Shown here: positions 8,512 to 18,158 of the stretch, piece after piece
Numbering within the stretch: the stretch's first letter is position 1
Layout of the letters: the number at the start of each line of letters is the position of its first letter
NCBI RefSeq assembly: GCF_002939945.1
Contig: NZ_MDEB01000008.1
Span: 1-64,000, forward strand
Source of the DNA: Xanthomonas arboricola pv. populi
Lineage (GTDB): Bacteria; Pseudomonadota; Gammaproteobacteria; Xanthomonadales; Xanthomonadaceae
Direction: 5' to 3'
Length of the DNA: 64,000 bases
Translations under genes and position numbers: made by a program
Notes under the pieces: generated by a model
What the model was told of the DNA's origin: nothing
Databases searched by the model: none
Seen by the model: only the letters and a program-made list of their open reading frames with translations

Positions 8512-9690
8512 GTGAACCTGCTCCTGCTGTTCCCCGCCGGCCTGGCCGCGTTGGCCGCGTTGCTGCTGCCGTTGCTGATCCATCTGGCCCGACGCAGCGA
8601 ACACCGCCCCACCGACTTTGCCGCACTGCGCTGGCTGCGCGCGCTGCCGCGCCCCCGGCACCGCGTTCGATTCGACGAATGGCCGCTGCTGCTGGTGCGC
8701 CTGCTGTTGCTGGCCGCCATGGCGCTGCTGCTGGCCGAGCCGGCGTTGCGCGAGCACCGGCAGGCGCGCCCGCGCATCGCGGTGAGCCCTGGGGTGGATC
8801 TGGCCGCTGCACGCACCCTCAACCACGCGGCCAACGCGCAATGGGTGTGGCTGGCGCCGGGGTTCCCGCCGGTCGATGCCGATGCGGCGCTTCCAGCTGC
8901 CGGCACCGCGCAGCCGGTCGGCAGCCTGCTGCGCGAACTCGATGCCAGCCTGCCGCCGGACACCGCGCTCAGCGTGATCGTGCCGAACCAATGGGGTCCG
9001 CTGGATGCGCAACGCCTGCAGCTGTCGCGCGAGGTGCGCTGGCAGGTGTTGCCCGGCCAGTCGCCGGCGGCCGCCGTGGCGGCCGTTCCACCGTTGCGGC
9101 TGCAGGCCATCGCCGACGCTCCCGCCGACCCGGCCCTGCGTTATCTGCGCGCCGTCCATGCCGCCTGGGCACTGCCCGGCGCACTGCCGGTGGGCACGCC
9201 CGCGGACGCCGCGCCGGCACGCTGGCCGGCCGGCACGGTGGTGGCCTGGCTGTCGCAGCGGCCACCGCCGGCACCGGTCATCGCCTGGGTCGCCGCCGGC
9301 GGGCAACTGCTGCTCGCGGCGCAGACGCCGGCCCCGCCCGCACTCGCCAACCCGCTGCAACCGCTGCTGCAGGATGCACACGGCGCCCCGCTGATCGACG
9401 CCAGCGCCGTCGGCCGCGGCCGCCTGCTGCGCTGGGCCGCGCCACTGCAACCGCAACAGCTGCCGGCGCTGCTGGATGCCGATTTCCCTACCCGGCTGCA
9501 CGACGCGCTGCAGCCGACGCCCGCACCACAGCGCGCGCTGGCGCAGACCCAGCAGCCGCAACGCGGCCCCGCCATCCGCCTGGCCAGCGCCCCCTGGTCG
9601 CTGGCGCCATGGCTGATCGGCCTGGTGCTGTTGCTGTTTGCGATCGAACGCTGGCTGGCCACCGCGCCCCGCCGGGGCACCGCGGCATGA
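8512..9690 (+). CDS. BatA-like membrane protein
   Basis: This 392-residue protein has the N-terminal BatA-type module: a first hydrophobic helix at residues 1-22, then RRSEHRPTDFAALRWL, and a second helix near 60-78. A third helix lies close to the C-terminus (about 362-385). The middle is Ala/Pro-rich and probably periplasmic. The GTG start at 8512 is supported by GGAGGGGG eight bases upstream. Its last four bases overlap the next start codon (ATGA), so translation is coupled. In MoxR clusters, BatA-type proteins anchor the assembly to the membrane. Confidence 0.82.
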   Translation: MNLLLLFPAGLAALAALLLPLLIHLARRSEHRPTDFAALRWLRALPRPRHRVRFDEWPLLLVRLLLLAAMALLLAEPALREHRQARPRIAVSPGVDLAAARTLNHAANAQWVWLAPGFPPVDADAALPAAGTAQPVGSLLRELDASLPPDTALSVIVPNQWGPLDAQRLQLSREVRWQVLPGQSPAAAVAAVPPLRLQAIADAPADPALRYLRAVHAAWALPGALPVGTPADAAPARWPAGTVVAWLSQRPPPAPVIAWVAAGGQLLLAAQTPAPPALANPLQPLLQDAHGAPLIDASAVGRGRLLRWAAPLQPQQLPALLDADFPTRLHDALQPTPAPQRALAQTQQPQRGPAIRLASAPWSLAPWLIGLVLLLFAIERWLATAPRRGTAA

Positions 9691-11963
9691 GCACGCCGGC
9701 GCTGCACCGCGCATGGCAGGCCGCGCGGCGACGGCAGGCCGCAGGCGTGCTGCTGTGCGGGCTGCCGCTGGCCGTGCTGCCGGCGCTGCTGGCGTGGCGC
9801 GCCGGTGCGCAGCTGGCGATCCTGCCTTTATTGCTTCCGGGCCTGCTGGTGCTGCTCGGCATGGCAGTGCTGGCGGCACGCCGGCTGGACCAGGCCTGGC
9901 TGATCCGCCGGCTGGACCGCGATGCGGATCTGGAAGACAGCAGCGACCTGCTGTTCGCCCCGCCCGGGCAGCTCGGCCCGTTGCAGGCCCTGCAACGCCA
10001 GCGCCTGCAACAGCGCCTGCGCAGCACGCCGCGCGATCTGCGCCCGGCCTGGCCGTGGCGGCGCGGCTGGCCGTGGGGCCTGCTCGGCCTGCTCGCCTGC
10101 GCCGCCGTGCTGCTGTGGCCGCACTCCGCCCACCGGCCCACGGCGGGCAAGGACCGGATCGCCGCCGCCGGTGCCGGCCCCGGTGCCCCCACGCTGGGTC
10201 AGGCGCGGCTGCACAGCACCCCGCCCGCCTACACCGGCCTGCCGCCCACCCGCCTGCCCGGCCTGGATGCGCGCGTGCCGGCCGGCACCCGGCTGCACTG
10301 GCAGCTGCAGGTCAACCCGGCCCCGCGCAGCGTGGCGCTGCGGCTCAGTGACGGCCGCAGCATCACGCTGGCCCGGCAAGGCAGTACCGATCGATGGCAG
10401 GGCCAGTGGGTCGCCGAACGCGCCAGCCTGTACCGCATCCTCATCGACGGCGCGCCGGCCGACCGCCGGCTGCACCGCCTCGACGTGCTGCCGGACCGCC
10501 CACCGCAGGTGCGCGTGCTGGCGCCCGAACAGAGCCTGGTGCTGTGGACGCCCGCCAATGGCGGCTGGACGCTGCGCTTCGAGGCCAGCGACGACTACGC
10601 GGTGGCCGCCAGCGCCGAGCTGCGCCTGACCCTGGCCCAGGGCAGCGGCGAGAACATCACCTTCACCACCCAGCGCCGCACGCTCAGCGGCAGCGGCCCG
10701 GCCCGGCAGCGCGGCTTTTCCACCACGCTGCAGCCGCAGGCGCTGGGCATGGCCGCCGGCGACGACCTGATCGCCCAGTTGATCGTCCACGACACCCGCC
10801 AGCCCAGGCCACAGGAAGGCCGCAGCGCCAGCGTGATCCTGCGCTGGCCACCGCCGGAGCAGACCATGGCCGCCGGCCTGGAAGCCAGTGTCAAGCAGAC
10901 CTTGCCGGCCTACTTCCGCAGCCAGCGCCAGATCATCATCGACGCCGAGGCGCTGCTGAAGGAAAAACCGCGCCTGGACCCGGCCACCTACCTCAAGCGC
11001 GCCGACGCCATCGGCGTGGACCAGCGCCTGCTGCGGCTGCGCTACGGCCAGTTCCTGGGCGAAGAGAGCGAAGGCGCGCCCAAGGGCCCGCCGACCGCCG
11101 ACGCGCCACCGACCAGCGACGCCCCGGCCGATGATCTACCCACCGCCGACATGCCCACCGCGGATGCACCGGCCGCCCCTGCGGCGGCGGCGCCCGCGCC
11201 CGCCCGGGACGAACACGGGCATGACGCGCACGACCACGACCACGCCGCCGCATCCGAGGCCGGCGCCGCCGCGCTGGACGACCACGACCATGCGCACGGC
11301 GACGGCGGGCCCGAACGCAGCGGCTTCGGCCAGGCGCAGGATGTGCTGTCCGAGTTCGGGCACACCCACGACCATGCCGAAGCCGCCACCTTGCTCGACC
11401 CGCAGACCCGCGCGCTGCTGCGCGCCGCGCTGGACCAGATGTGGCAGTCCGAGGGCGAGCTGCGCCAGGGCCACCCCGAGCGTGCCCTGCCGTTTGCCAA
11501 CAAGGCGCTGGGCTTCATCAAGCAGGTGCAGCAGGCCGAACGCATCTACCTGGCGCGGGTCGGCACGCAACTGCCGCCGATCGACCCCGGCCGCCGCCTG
11601 AGCGGCGACCGCGCCGGCCTGGGCGACCGTGCCGCCGGCCTGGACAGCCGCCCGGATCCGGACCCGTCCGCGCTGCAGCTGTGGGACGCCCTCGGCGACC
11701 AGACCCCGGTACCGGACGCCACCCTGGCCCGCTACGCGCAGTGGCTGCAGACCCAGCAGGAGCGCCTGCAGGATCCGCTGGGCCTGGCCGCGGCGGTGGA
11801 AACCCTGCGTGCCGAACCCGATTGCGCCAGCTGCCGCGCCCAGCTACGCGCCCAGGTCTGGCGCACGCTCATCGCCCCACCGGCCCCGCTGCACCGCCGC
11901 GCCGCGCCGGACGCGCGCGGCCAGCGCTATCTGGATGCTCTGCGCCGGGAGCCGCAGCCATGA
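9687..11963 (+). CDS. Large membrane protein of the MoxR cluster (DUF4175-like) with His/Asp-rich segment
   Basis: 758 residues. Two hydrophobic helices lie at about 20-60 and one at about 114-136, then a long region ending in helical, coiled-coil-like sequence. Architecture and neighbours resemble DUF4175-type proteins of MoxR/DUF58 operons; I assign this by context and layout rather than by a decisive motif. Residues about 508-565 are rich in His and Asp (repeated HDHDH-type runs), suggesting metal binding. The start overlaps the previous stop (ATGA), and the stop itself lies inside another ATGA whose neighbourhood is repeated 247 bases later. Confidence 0.72.
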   Translation: MSTPALHRAWQAARRRQAAGVLLCGLPLAVLPALLAWRAGAQLAILPLLLPGLLVLLGMAVLAARRLDQAWLIRRLDRDADLEDSSDLLFAPPGQLGPLQALQRQRLQQRLRSTPRDLRPAWPWRRGWPWGLLGLLACAAVLLWPHSAHRPTAGKDRIAAAGAGPGAPTLGQARLHSTPPAYTGLPPTRLPGLDARVPAGTRLHWQLQVNPAPRSVALRLSDGRSITLARQGSTDRWQGQWVAERASLYRILIDGAPADRRLHRLDVLPDRPPQVRVLAPEQSLVLWTPANGGWTLRFEASDDYAVAASAELRLTLAQGSGENITFTTQRRTLSGSGPARQRGFSTTLQPQALGMAAGDDLIAQLIVHDTRQPRPQEGRSASVILRWPPPEQTMAAGLEASVKQTLPAYFRSQRQIIIDAEALLKEKPRLDPATYLKRADAIGVDQRLLRLRYGQFLGEESEGAPKGPPTADAPPTSDAPADDLPTADMPTADAPAAPAAAAPAPARDEHGHDAHDHDHAAASEAGAAALDDHDHAHGDGGPERSGFGQAQDVLSEFGHTHDHAEAATLLDPQTRALLRAALDQMWQSEGELRQGHPERALPFANKALGFIKQVQQAERIYLARVGTQLPPIDPGRRLSGDRAGLGDRAAGLDSRPDPDPSALQLWDALGDQTPVPDATLARYAQWLQTQQERLQDPLGLAAAVETLRAEPDCASCRAQLRAQVWRTLIAPPAPLHRRAAPDARGQRYLDALRREPQP

Positions 11964-12206
11964 TGCTGTTACTGCCCCGGCAGACGACAGTCGCCGTTGC
12001 CTGGCGCACCGTCGCGCCAACTCCAGCGCGCCCTGGATGTGGCGTACCTGGAGCCAGGCCATGAACCTCTCGCCACTTTTGCACGCCGGCAAGGCCCTGC
12101 GGTTGCCGCTGGCGATGGAGTGCTTGTGGCGGCCGGGTAGGCACGCCGCGCCGCCGCGTTGGGGTGGCCAGCGCTCTGCGGATGCACGTCGCCAGGAGCC
12201 GCAGCC
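11964..12206. other. Non-coding spacer flanked by imperfect direct repeats inside the operon
   Basis: This 243-base gap interrupts an operon whose other junctions overlap or nearly overlap. The final 49 bases of the upstream gene region (11919-11967) recur at 12166-12214 with about 80 percent identity, including an exact 16-base block ending in ATGA at both ends (11948-11963 and 12195-12210). No gene in the spacer is convincing. It may be a remnant of an insertion or of a partial duplication at a former ATGA overlap. Confidence 0.65.
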
Positions 12207-13967
12207 ATGACGCTCTCGCTGTCCTGGCTGGTCGGCAGTGTTTTGCTGCTGGTCGTGATGGTGAGCTGGTGGCGGCTGCTGCGCGCGCACGCGCGGCAAC
12301 CCCATGCGCGCTTGCGCCTGTGGCTGTTGCTCGCCGCCCAGCCGCTGCTCGCCGGCCTGCTCTACCCGGTGCTGCTGCCACCGCCACGCGCCGGCAGTGC
12401 GAGCGAGCTGCATGTCGCGACCGCCGGCACCAGGGCCGGTCAGATCCCGGTGGAGGCCGCGCAGTGGGTCGCCTTGCCCGAAGCGCCCGCCTTGCCGGGC
12501 GTGACACGCATGCCGGACCTGGCCACCGCGTTGCGGCGTGCGCCCGGCACCACCGCGCTGGTCGTGCATGGCAGCGGCCTGCCCGCACGCGACCGCGACA
12601 CCCTGCGCATCCCGGTACGGCTGGCGCTGACCCCGGCGCCGGCCGGCCTGGTCGCCGTCGCCACGCCGCCCCCGGTCGCGCCAGGCGAACGCATCGCGAT
12701 CACCGCCCGCGTACAGGGCCTGCCGGGCGCGCGGGTGGAGTTGCTGGATCCGGCCGGGCAGGTGGTCGACACCGCCGCCGCCGATGCGGCCGGCCAGGTG
12801 CGTCTGCGTGGCCTGGCGCGCGCACCCGGGCAGGTGCTGTTCGCGCTGCGCCTGCGCGATGGCGCAGGCGCAGAACGCAGCCGCGTGCAGGTGCCGGTGC
12901 TGATCGCCGCAGCGCCGTCCGCACGCGTGCTGATGCTGGCCGGCGCCCCGCAGCCGGACCTGAAATACCTGCGCCGCTGGGCCAGCGATGCCGGCATACA
13001 GGTGCGCAGCCAGATCGCCGTCGGCCCCGGCATGCAGCTGGGCGAGGCGGCCGCGTTGGACGCGGCCAGCCTGGACACGCTGGACCTGCTGGTCATCGAC
13101 CAGCGCCGCCTGCTGACCCTGGGCAACGCGCAGCGCCAGGGCCTGCGCGCTGCGATCGGCCGCGGCCTGGGCGTACTGGTCCGCACCGACGGCCCCCTGG
13201 ATGCTGCCACTCGCGCCGCGCTCGGCGCGCTGGGCCTGGCGGTGACAGGCGGCAGCAGCAGCGCCGCGGTCGCCGCGCCACTGGCGCTGGCAGCGCCCGG
13301 CTCCACCAATCCCGCCGCAGCGCCAGCCGGCGCCACGCCACTGCCGGCCCTGCAACGCCGCGACCTGCAACCGCAGGACGCCGACGCCGTGATCGCCGCA
13401 CGCGCAGACGACGGCAGCGCGTTGGGCTGGTGGCGCCAGCAAGGCCGCGGTCGCATCGGCATCGGCCTGGTCGAAGACAGCTTCGCCCTGGTCCTGGCCG
13501 GCCGCGGCGACCTGCATGCCGCGCTGTGGGCGCAGCTGTTCGGTGCGGTCGCCCGCGCCGGCGGCACGGCGCCCGCTGCGGTGCAGACAGGCTGGTCGCA
13601 CCAACGCATGGCGCTGTGCGGTGTCGCCGCAGACGCACATGTCACCGACCCCACCGGTCACTCCCAGGCGCTGCTGATCGATCCCGCCAGCGGCGCCCGG
13701 GCCTGCGCCGCCTACTGGCCGACCAGCGCAGGCTGGCATCGTCTGCAGACCGGCACCGAACACCGCTGGCTCTATATCCGCGCGCCCGGCGATGCCTCCG
13801 CGCTGTACACCCAGCAAACCCGCGACGCCACCGTTGCGATGGCCGCCATCGACGCGCGTGCAAGCGTCGGCACGCCCACATCGCTACCCGGTACCCGCTG
13901 GCCCTGGCTGCTGGCCTGGCTCACGCTGGCCGCAGCACTGTGGTGGCTGGAACGACGCAGGCGCTGA
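12207..13967 (+). CDS. Large membrane-anchored protein closing the MoxR cluster
   Basis: 586 residues with two N-terminal hydrophobic helices (about 4-22 and 38-56) and one C-terminal helix (about 560-582) before an RRRR end, so most of the protein should be periplasmic. The central part has sheet-like periplasmic sequence and a stretch around 230-330 (LMLAGAPQPDLKYLRRWA) like the glutamine-amidotransferase-like domains of last genes in MoxR/BatA clusters. The start is fixed by the repeated GCCGCAGCCATGA context. Catalytic function is not evident; a structural or scaffold role is inferred from context. Confidence 0.7.
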   Translation: MTLSLSWLVGSVLLLVVMVSWWRLLRAHARQPHARLRLWLLLAAQPLLAGLLYPVLLPPPRAGSASELHVATAGTRAGQIPVEAAQWVALPEAPALPGVTRMPDLATALRRAPGTTALVVHGSGLPARDRDTLRIPVRLALTPAPAGLVAVATPPPVAPGERIAITARVQGLPGARVELLDPAGQVVDTAAADAAGQVRLRGLARAPGQVLFALRLRDGAGAERSRVQVPVLIAAAPSARVLMLAGAPQPDLKYLRRWASDAGIQVRSQIAVGPGMQLGEAAALDAASLDTLDLLVIDQRRLLTLGNAQRQGLRAAIGRGLGVLVRTDGPLDAATRAALGALGLAVTGGSSSAAVAAPLALAAPGSTNPAAAPAGATPLPALQRRDLQPQDADAVIAARADDGSALGWWRQQGRGRIGIGLVEDSFALVLAGRGDLHAALWAQLFGAVARAGGTAPAAVQTGWSHQRMALCGVAADAHVTDPTGHSQALLIDPASGARACAAYWPTSAGWHRLQTGTEHRWLYIRAPGDASALYTQQTRDATVAMAAIDARASVGTPTSLPGTRWPWLLAWLTLAAALWWLERRRR

Positions 13968-14085
13968 CTGCCGCAGCGCACGGCCATTTCATCAGCGCAG
14001 GCCCGCGTGTGGCGCGCTTTCCAGGGCCTTTGCACTCCACTGGAAACAGCGGCGCTGCAATATCAGCAATCTCTCGGCGACACAT

Positions 14086-14730
14086 TCAACGCGACTGACG
14101 CGACCACACCCGGCAACAGTTGTTCGCCGGCAACGCCACGTCGTCGAGCAACTGCAAGCCCACCGACGCCGCCAACGCATCCACCGCTTCGGCATCGCGA
14201 ATCCCCGATGCAGGGTCGCGCTCGCGCAACATCGCATCGAATGCGCGATTGCTCTGGCTGGTGAATTGGCCCTCGCGGTTGAACGGCCCGTACACCACCA
14301 GCAGCGCATCCGGCGCCATCACCGCCGGCAGCCCGGCAAACAACGCCTGCACCTGCGGCCAGCCCATGATGTGCAAGGTATTGGCACTGTAGACGGCGTC
14401 ATAGCCGGCAGGCTCGCCTGCCTGCGCGGGCGGCAATGGCGGCGTGGGCGCCAGGCCCGTTGTCGGCGTCAACACTGCCTGCAATGCAATCGGTGGCGGC
14501 GTATTCGGCAGTGCCGCCTCGTCCAGCCACTGCGTCATTCCCGGCAGATGATCGGCATGATCGCTGGCCTGCCAGCGCAACCACGGCATTGCGGCCGCAA
14601 AATGCACCGCGTGCTGCCCGGTCCCCGCACCGATTTCCAGCACGTGATGTCGACCGGCAAGGTGTCTGCGCAGCACCTCCAGGATCGGGTCACGGTTGCG
14701 CGCAGAGGCTGGCGAAAAGGGTTTGGTCAT
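14086..14730 (-). CDS. DUF938-type SAM-dependent methyltransferase
   Basis: This 214-residue class I methyltransferase has SAM motif I, VLEIGAGTGQHA, at residues 30-41 and the DUF938 feature YSANTLHIM further on. The start is placed at MTKPFSPASARN, the usual N-terminus of this family; an in-frame extension of 20 codons upstream looks non-coding. The substrate is unknown. It reads leftward toward the end of the MoxR cluster and ends about 120 bases from it. It starts 7 bases after the EcsC stop codon and is probably cotranscribed with that gene. Confidence 0.82.
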   Translation of the reverse strand: MTKPFSPASARNRDPILEVLRRHLAGRHHVLEIGAGTGQHAVHFAAAMPWLRWQASDHADHLPGMTQWLDEAALPNTPPPIALQAVLTPTTGLAPTPPLPPAQAGEPAGYDAVYSANTLHIMGWPQVQALFAGLPAVMAPDALLVVYGPFNREGQFTSQSNRAFDAMLRERDPASGIRDAEAVDALAASVGLQLLDDVALPANNCCRVWSRQSR

Positions 14731-14737
14731 GGAGAGT

Positions 14738-15556
14738 TCAACGCGCCGCAGGCAATGCCTCATACGCACGTCGCACCGCATCTTCGCCATAACGCCGCTC
14801 CAGCCGACGCACGATGAAGTGCCCGCGCGCCATCGCCTGGAAGTGGCGCATGAACACCGTATTGAGCGTTGCGCCGCTCACCGCACCGACCAGCGGCACC
14901 GCCTGCACGGCGAGTTTTTCGCCGACATTGACCGAGAACTTGGCCGCAACGCGCGACACCAGCGACACCAGCACCGGTGCGCCCTTGCTGGCAAACCCGT
15001 GCGCGGCAACGTAATGCGCCGCAGCGCTGAGTTGTTGCGCCATCGCGGCGCGGACCGCGAAGTAGCCCGATTCGGCGCCGTCGTCGCCGACGCTGCGCCC
15101 GCCATGCGCCAGCACTTCCAGACAGGCCAGTGCGGTTTCCGGATCGTGCAGCGATTCGCCCTCGGAACGGGCGATATCGGCGATGGAGCGCAGCATCACC
15201 GTGGTGGTCACCGGCAGTTCCACCACCAGCCCAGGCAGGCCGAAGAATCCGCCCGCGCCACCGGCCACAGCCACCGCCATGGTGTGGCGTGCGGTGGACG
15301 CGGGCTGCTGCAGATCGGTCTTGCCGCGCAGGCTCAGTAACGCCGATTTCATCGCCACCTGCAGCGCGCGGCGGGTGACACCGTCGATGCTGCGGGTGAC
15401 CAGTGTCGGCAGCCGCCGGGTCATCAGGTTCTCGATCGGCGCGCCCAGCGCATTGGCCAGTCGGGCCGCCACGCCGGGGTTTTCCAACAGCGCGTGCGCG
15501 GTGGCCAGATCGCGTTGCGCGGCAACGTCCATCACCGGGATCGGAAGCGTCGTCAT
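14738..15556 (-). CDS. EcsC family protein
   Basis: This 272-residue protein matches the EcsC family: a helical N-terminal half, a Gly-rich hydrophobic segment (AVAVAGGAGGFFGLPGLVVE) and the C-terminal pattern VPLVGAVSGATLNTVFM. EcsC proteins are named after a B. subtilis gene beside an ABC transporter; their biochemical role is not established. The start is placed at MTTLPIPVMD; a 36-codon upstream extension has no family resemblance. The next gene on the same strand, a methyltransferase, begins 7 bases later. Confidence 0.83.
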   Translation of the reverse strand: MTTLPIPVMDVAAQRDLATAHALLENPGVAARLANALGAPIENLMTRRLPTLVTRSIDGVTRRALQVAMKSALLSLRGKTDLQQPASTARHTMAVAVAGGAGGFFGLPGLVVELPVTTTVMLRSIADIARSEGESLHDPETALACLEVLAHGGRSVGDDGAESGYFAVRAAMAQQLSAAAHYVAAHGFASKGAPVLVSLVSRVAAKFSVNVGEKLAVQAVPLVGAVSGATLNTVFMRHFQAMARGHFIVRRLERRYGEDAVRRAYEALPAAR

Positions 15557-15705
15557 GCCTGTTCTTCGTCGTTGGGGGCTTGCGCCGATGGTACCCAGCG
15601 CCATGTGAGCGCCGGACGAGCGAACCCGGCAGTCAAAAAAAATCATTCTGCAACTGGCTGGCAAAATGGGCCATCATCGGGATTCACGTCGCCAATGCCG
15701 GTCAG

Positions 15706-16179
15706 ATGAATCGTGCGATCCACCACAGCATCGTCATCGCGGCCGCGCCGGAAGTGGTCTGCGCCGCGTTGTCCGAGCCCTTGCAGCTGGCTTGCTGGTG
15801 GACGCGCGAGGTGAGCCTGGTCGAGGACCGGGTGCAGCTGGACTGGAGCCGGCAGGGCTGGCGGGTGGAGTTGAGCATCGACGACGGTGCCGACTACCGC
15901 CTGGTGCGCTGGCGCTGCCACGCCTCCAACATGCTCGATACCGACGCCTGGAAGGGCACGGTGATGCGCTTCGATCTGCATTCCACCAGCCAGGGCACGC
16001 AGGTGGAGTTCGAACACTCCGGCTATCGCGACTCGCCCTGCAAGGACGTCTGCGCGCGCGGCTGGCGCTTCTTCCTGGGCAGCAGCCTCAAACGCTATGT
16101 GGAAACCGGCGAAGGCATGCCCTCGGCCGACATGCGCAGCCCCGAGCGGTCCGACGGCGGCGGTGGCGTGCTGCGCTAG
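15706..16179 (+). CDS. SRPBCC/AHSA1-like protein
   Basis: This 157-residue protein looks like an SRPBCC (START-like) lipid or ligand-binding fold of the Aha1 C-terminal type, beginning MNRAIHHSIVIAAAPEVVCAALSEP and containing the typical 'WW' after the first helix (LACWWTREV). Such proteins bind hydrophobic ligands in a deep cavity; no specific ligand can be named. The start ATG gives the standard family N-terminus. It is monocistronic and divergent from the EcsC gene. Confidence 0.75.
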   Translation: MNRAIHHSIVIAAAPEVVCAALSEPLQLACWWTREVSLVEDRVQLDWSRQGWRVELSIDDGADYRLVRWRCHASNMLDTDAWKGTVMRFDLHSTSQGTQVEFEHSGYRDSPCKDVCARGWRFFLGSSLKRYVETGEGMPSADMRSPERSDGGGGVLR

Positions 16180-16308
16180 CGGCGGCAACTGCAGGTACGC
16201 ATTGGCATTGCGGCGTGCACGGTCGCCACCGCTGTCTCGGACTCGCGGCCTTGCGCGCCGTCCGCCCCGGCGGAGCGTCGATGGCCCGGTCGCGCGCGCC
16301 GAGCCCGC

Positions 16309-17799
16309 TTACGCTGTCCGTGCCTGGCCGATGGACGGCGCCGTGCTGCCGGGCAGCTGCGCATCCACCGTCACCGGGCTGTCGGCGCGCAGCAGGGCGC
16401 GTGCCTCGGCATCGCTGGCCACCGCCGGCGGCGAGCCGCGCAGCGGCAGGCCGGCAGTTTCGCGCACGAACAGCATGGTCACCAGGCCGATCGCCGCCGC
16501 ACCCATCAGGTAGTAGGCCGGCACCAGCGGGTCGCCGCTGCGCTCCACCAACCAGGCGGTGACCAGCGGCGTGGTGCCGCCGAACAACGACACCGACACG
16601 TTGAAGGCGATCGACAACGCGCTGTAGCGCACCGGGGTGTAGAACAGCGCCGGCAACGTGGACGGCATCGAACTGGTGAAGCACACCAGCGCCAGACCGA
16701 GCAGCATCAGGCCGGCGAAGATCAGCCCGTCATGGCCGCTGCCGATCAGCAGCAGGCAGGGGATGGCCAGCGCGAACAACGCGATGCAGGCGCCGATGAT
16801 CATCGGCCGGCGTCCCAGCCTGTCGCTGAACAGGCCGCCGACGATGTTGAGCGGCATCATCACCAGCATCACCAGGATGATCAGCAACAGGCCCTTGCTC
16901 TCCGCATAGCCCATGGTGACGCTGAGATAGCTGGGCATGTAGGTCAGCAGCATGTAGTCGGTGACGTTGAAGACCAGCACCAGACCCACGCACTTGAGCA
17001 ATTGCGGCCAATGCAGGCGCAGCATGGTCAGCAGGCCCTGCGCGGCGGTTGCGCGTTCGCGTTGTTCGGATTGCTCGGTATAGGCGCGAAATGCGGGGGT
17101 TTCTTCCAGTTTCATGCGCATGTACAGGCCCAGCAGCCCCAACGGGCCGGCAATCAGGAACGGCACCCGCCAGCCCCAATCGAGCATCTGTGCCTGGGTC
17201 ACCGTCATGTGCAGCGCCGTCACCGTGGCGGCGCCGGCGATGTAGCCGCCCAGGGTGCCAAATTCCAGCCAGCTGCCCATCAATCCGCGATTGCGGTCGG
17301 TGGCGTATTCGGCAATGAAGGTCGCCGCGCCGCCGTATTCGCCGCCGGTGGAGAACCCCTGCAACAGCCGCGCCAGCAACAGCAGCGCCGGTGCCCACAG
17401 ACCGATCCTGGCGTAGGACGGAATCAGGCCGATGCTGAAGGTGCCCAGCGCCATCAGGATCATGGTCGCCGCCAGCACCTTCTGCCGCCCATAGCGGTCG
17501 CCGAGCGGGCCGAACACCAGCCCGCCGATCGGCCGCACCAGAAACGCAACGGTGAAGGTGGCAAAAGTGGCGATCAGCTGCGCGGTGGGATTACTGGCCG
17601 GGAAGAACACCTGCCCCAGGGTCACCGCCAGATAGCCGTACACGCCGAAGTCGAACCACTCCATCGCATTACCCAATGCGGCGGCGCCCACGGCCTTGCG
17701 CAGCATGCCGCGATCCACCACGGTGACCTCGGCCAGTTGCAGTTGGCGGCGGCGCTTGAACCAACCGAAGTGCGAGGCAATCGCGCGGGTATCGTGCAT
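16309..17799 (-). CDS. MFS metabolite:proton symporter (ProP-like)
   Basis: This 496-residue major facilitator protein of the metabolite:H+ symporter family has 12 predicted helices. The loop motif GPLGDRYGRQKVLA follows helix 2, the signature NAMEWFDFGVYGYLA is in helix 1, and GFSTGGEYGGAATFIAEY is in helix 4. These match ProP/KgtP-type transporters for osmolytes or dicarboxylates. The start MHDTRAIASH has GGAGA nine bases upstream. A long soluble N-terminus (about 35 residues) precedes helix 1. Substrate is unknown. Confidence 0.87.
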   Translation of the reverse strand: MHDTRAIASHFGWFKRRRQLQLAEVTVVDRGMLRKAVGAAALGNAMEWFDFGVYGYLAVTLGQVFFPASNPTAQLIATFATFTVAFLVRPIGGLVFGPLGDRYGRQKVLAATMILMALGTFSIGLIPSYARIGLWAPALLLLARLLQGFSTGGEYGGAATFIAEYATDRNRGLMGSWLEFGTLGGYIAGAATVTALHMTVTQAQMLDWGWRVPFLIAGPLGLLGLYMRMKLEETPAFRAYTEQSEQRERATAAQGLLTMLRLHWPQLLKCVGLVLVFNVTDYMLLTYMPSYLSVTMGYAESKGLLLIILVMLVMMPLNIVGGLFSDRLGRRPMIIGACIALFALAIPCLLLIGSGHDGLIFAGLMLLGLALVCFTSSMPSTLPALFYTPVRYSALSIAFNVSVSLFGGTTPLVTAWLVERSGDPLVPAYYLMGAAAIGLVTMLFVRETAGLPLRGSPPAVASDAEARALLRADSPVTVDAQLPGSTAPSIGQARTA

Positions 17800-18158
17800 G
17801 TGTTTCGTCTCCGTGTGCGGCCATCGCTGCCCGCTCGCCCTGGCAACGCACAGGACACGGCGCATCAGGCAGGCATGGCAATGGCACATGCACCGAGATG
17901 ACGCCGGAGGCATTCCCGGACGGCCGCGTGGACTCAGCGACGCTGCGGGACAGACAACCAAGGGATGGGCAATGCCCAAGGGCTTGATCAGCCCGTTATG
18001 TTACTACAGCGCGCAGATCGCTGCAGCCGCGATACGGCGGCACTGCGAAAAACCGCTTGTTTCAAGGCATGTGGAGCATTCGGCGCGCACATCGCGCCCT
18101 CGGTGCACCGCACATTTGCCTGCCGCCTTGCGCGCCATCGATCAGGTGCGGTGCATGC
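17800..18158. other. Intergenic region upstream of the MFS gene
   Basis: No gene seen. A perfect palindrome GGGCTTGATCAGCCC at 17980-17994 lies about 180 bases upstream of the MFS start, next to an AT-richer stretch (GTTATGTTACTAC) that could hold its promoter. The regulator is unknown. Confidence 0.4.
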
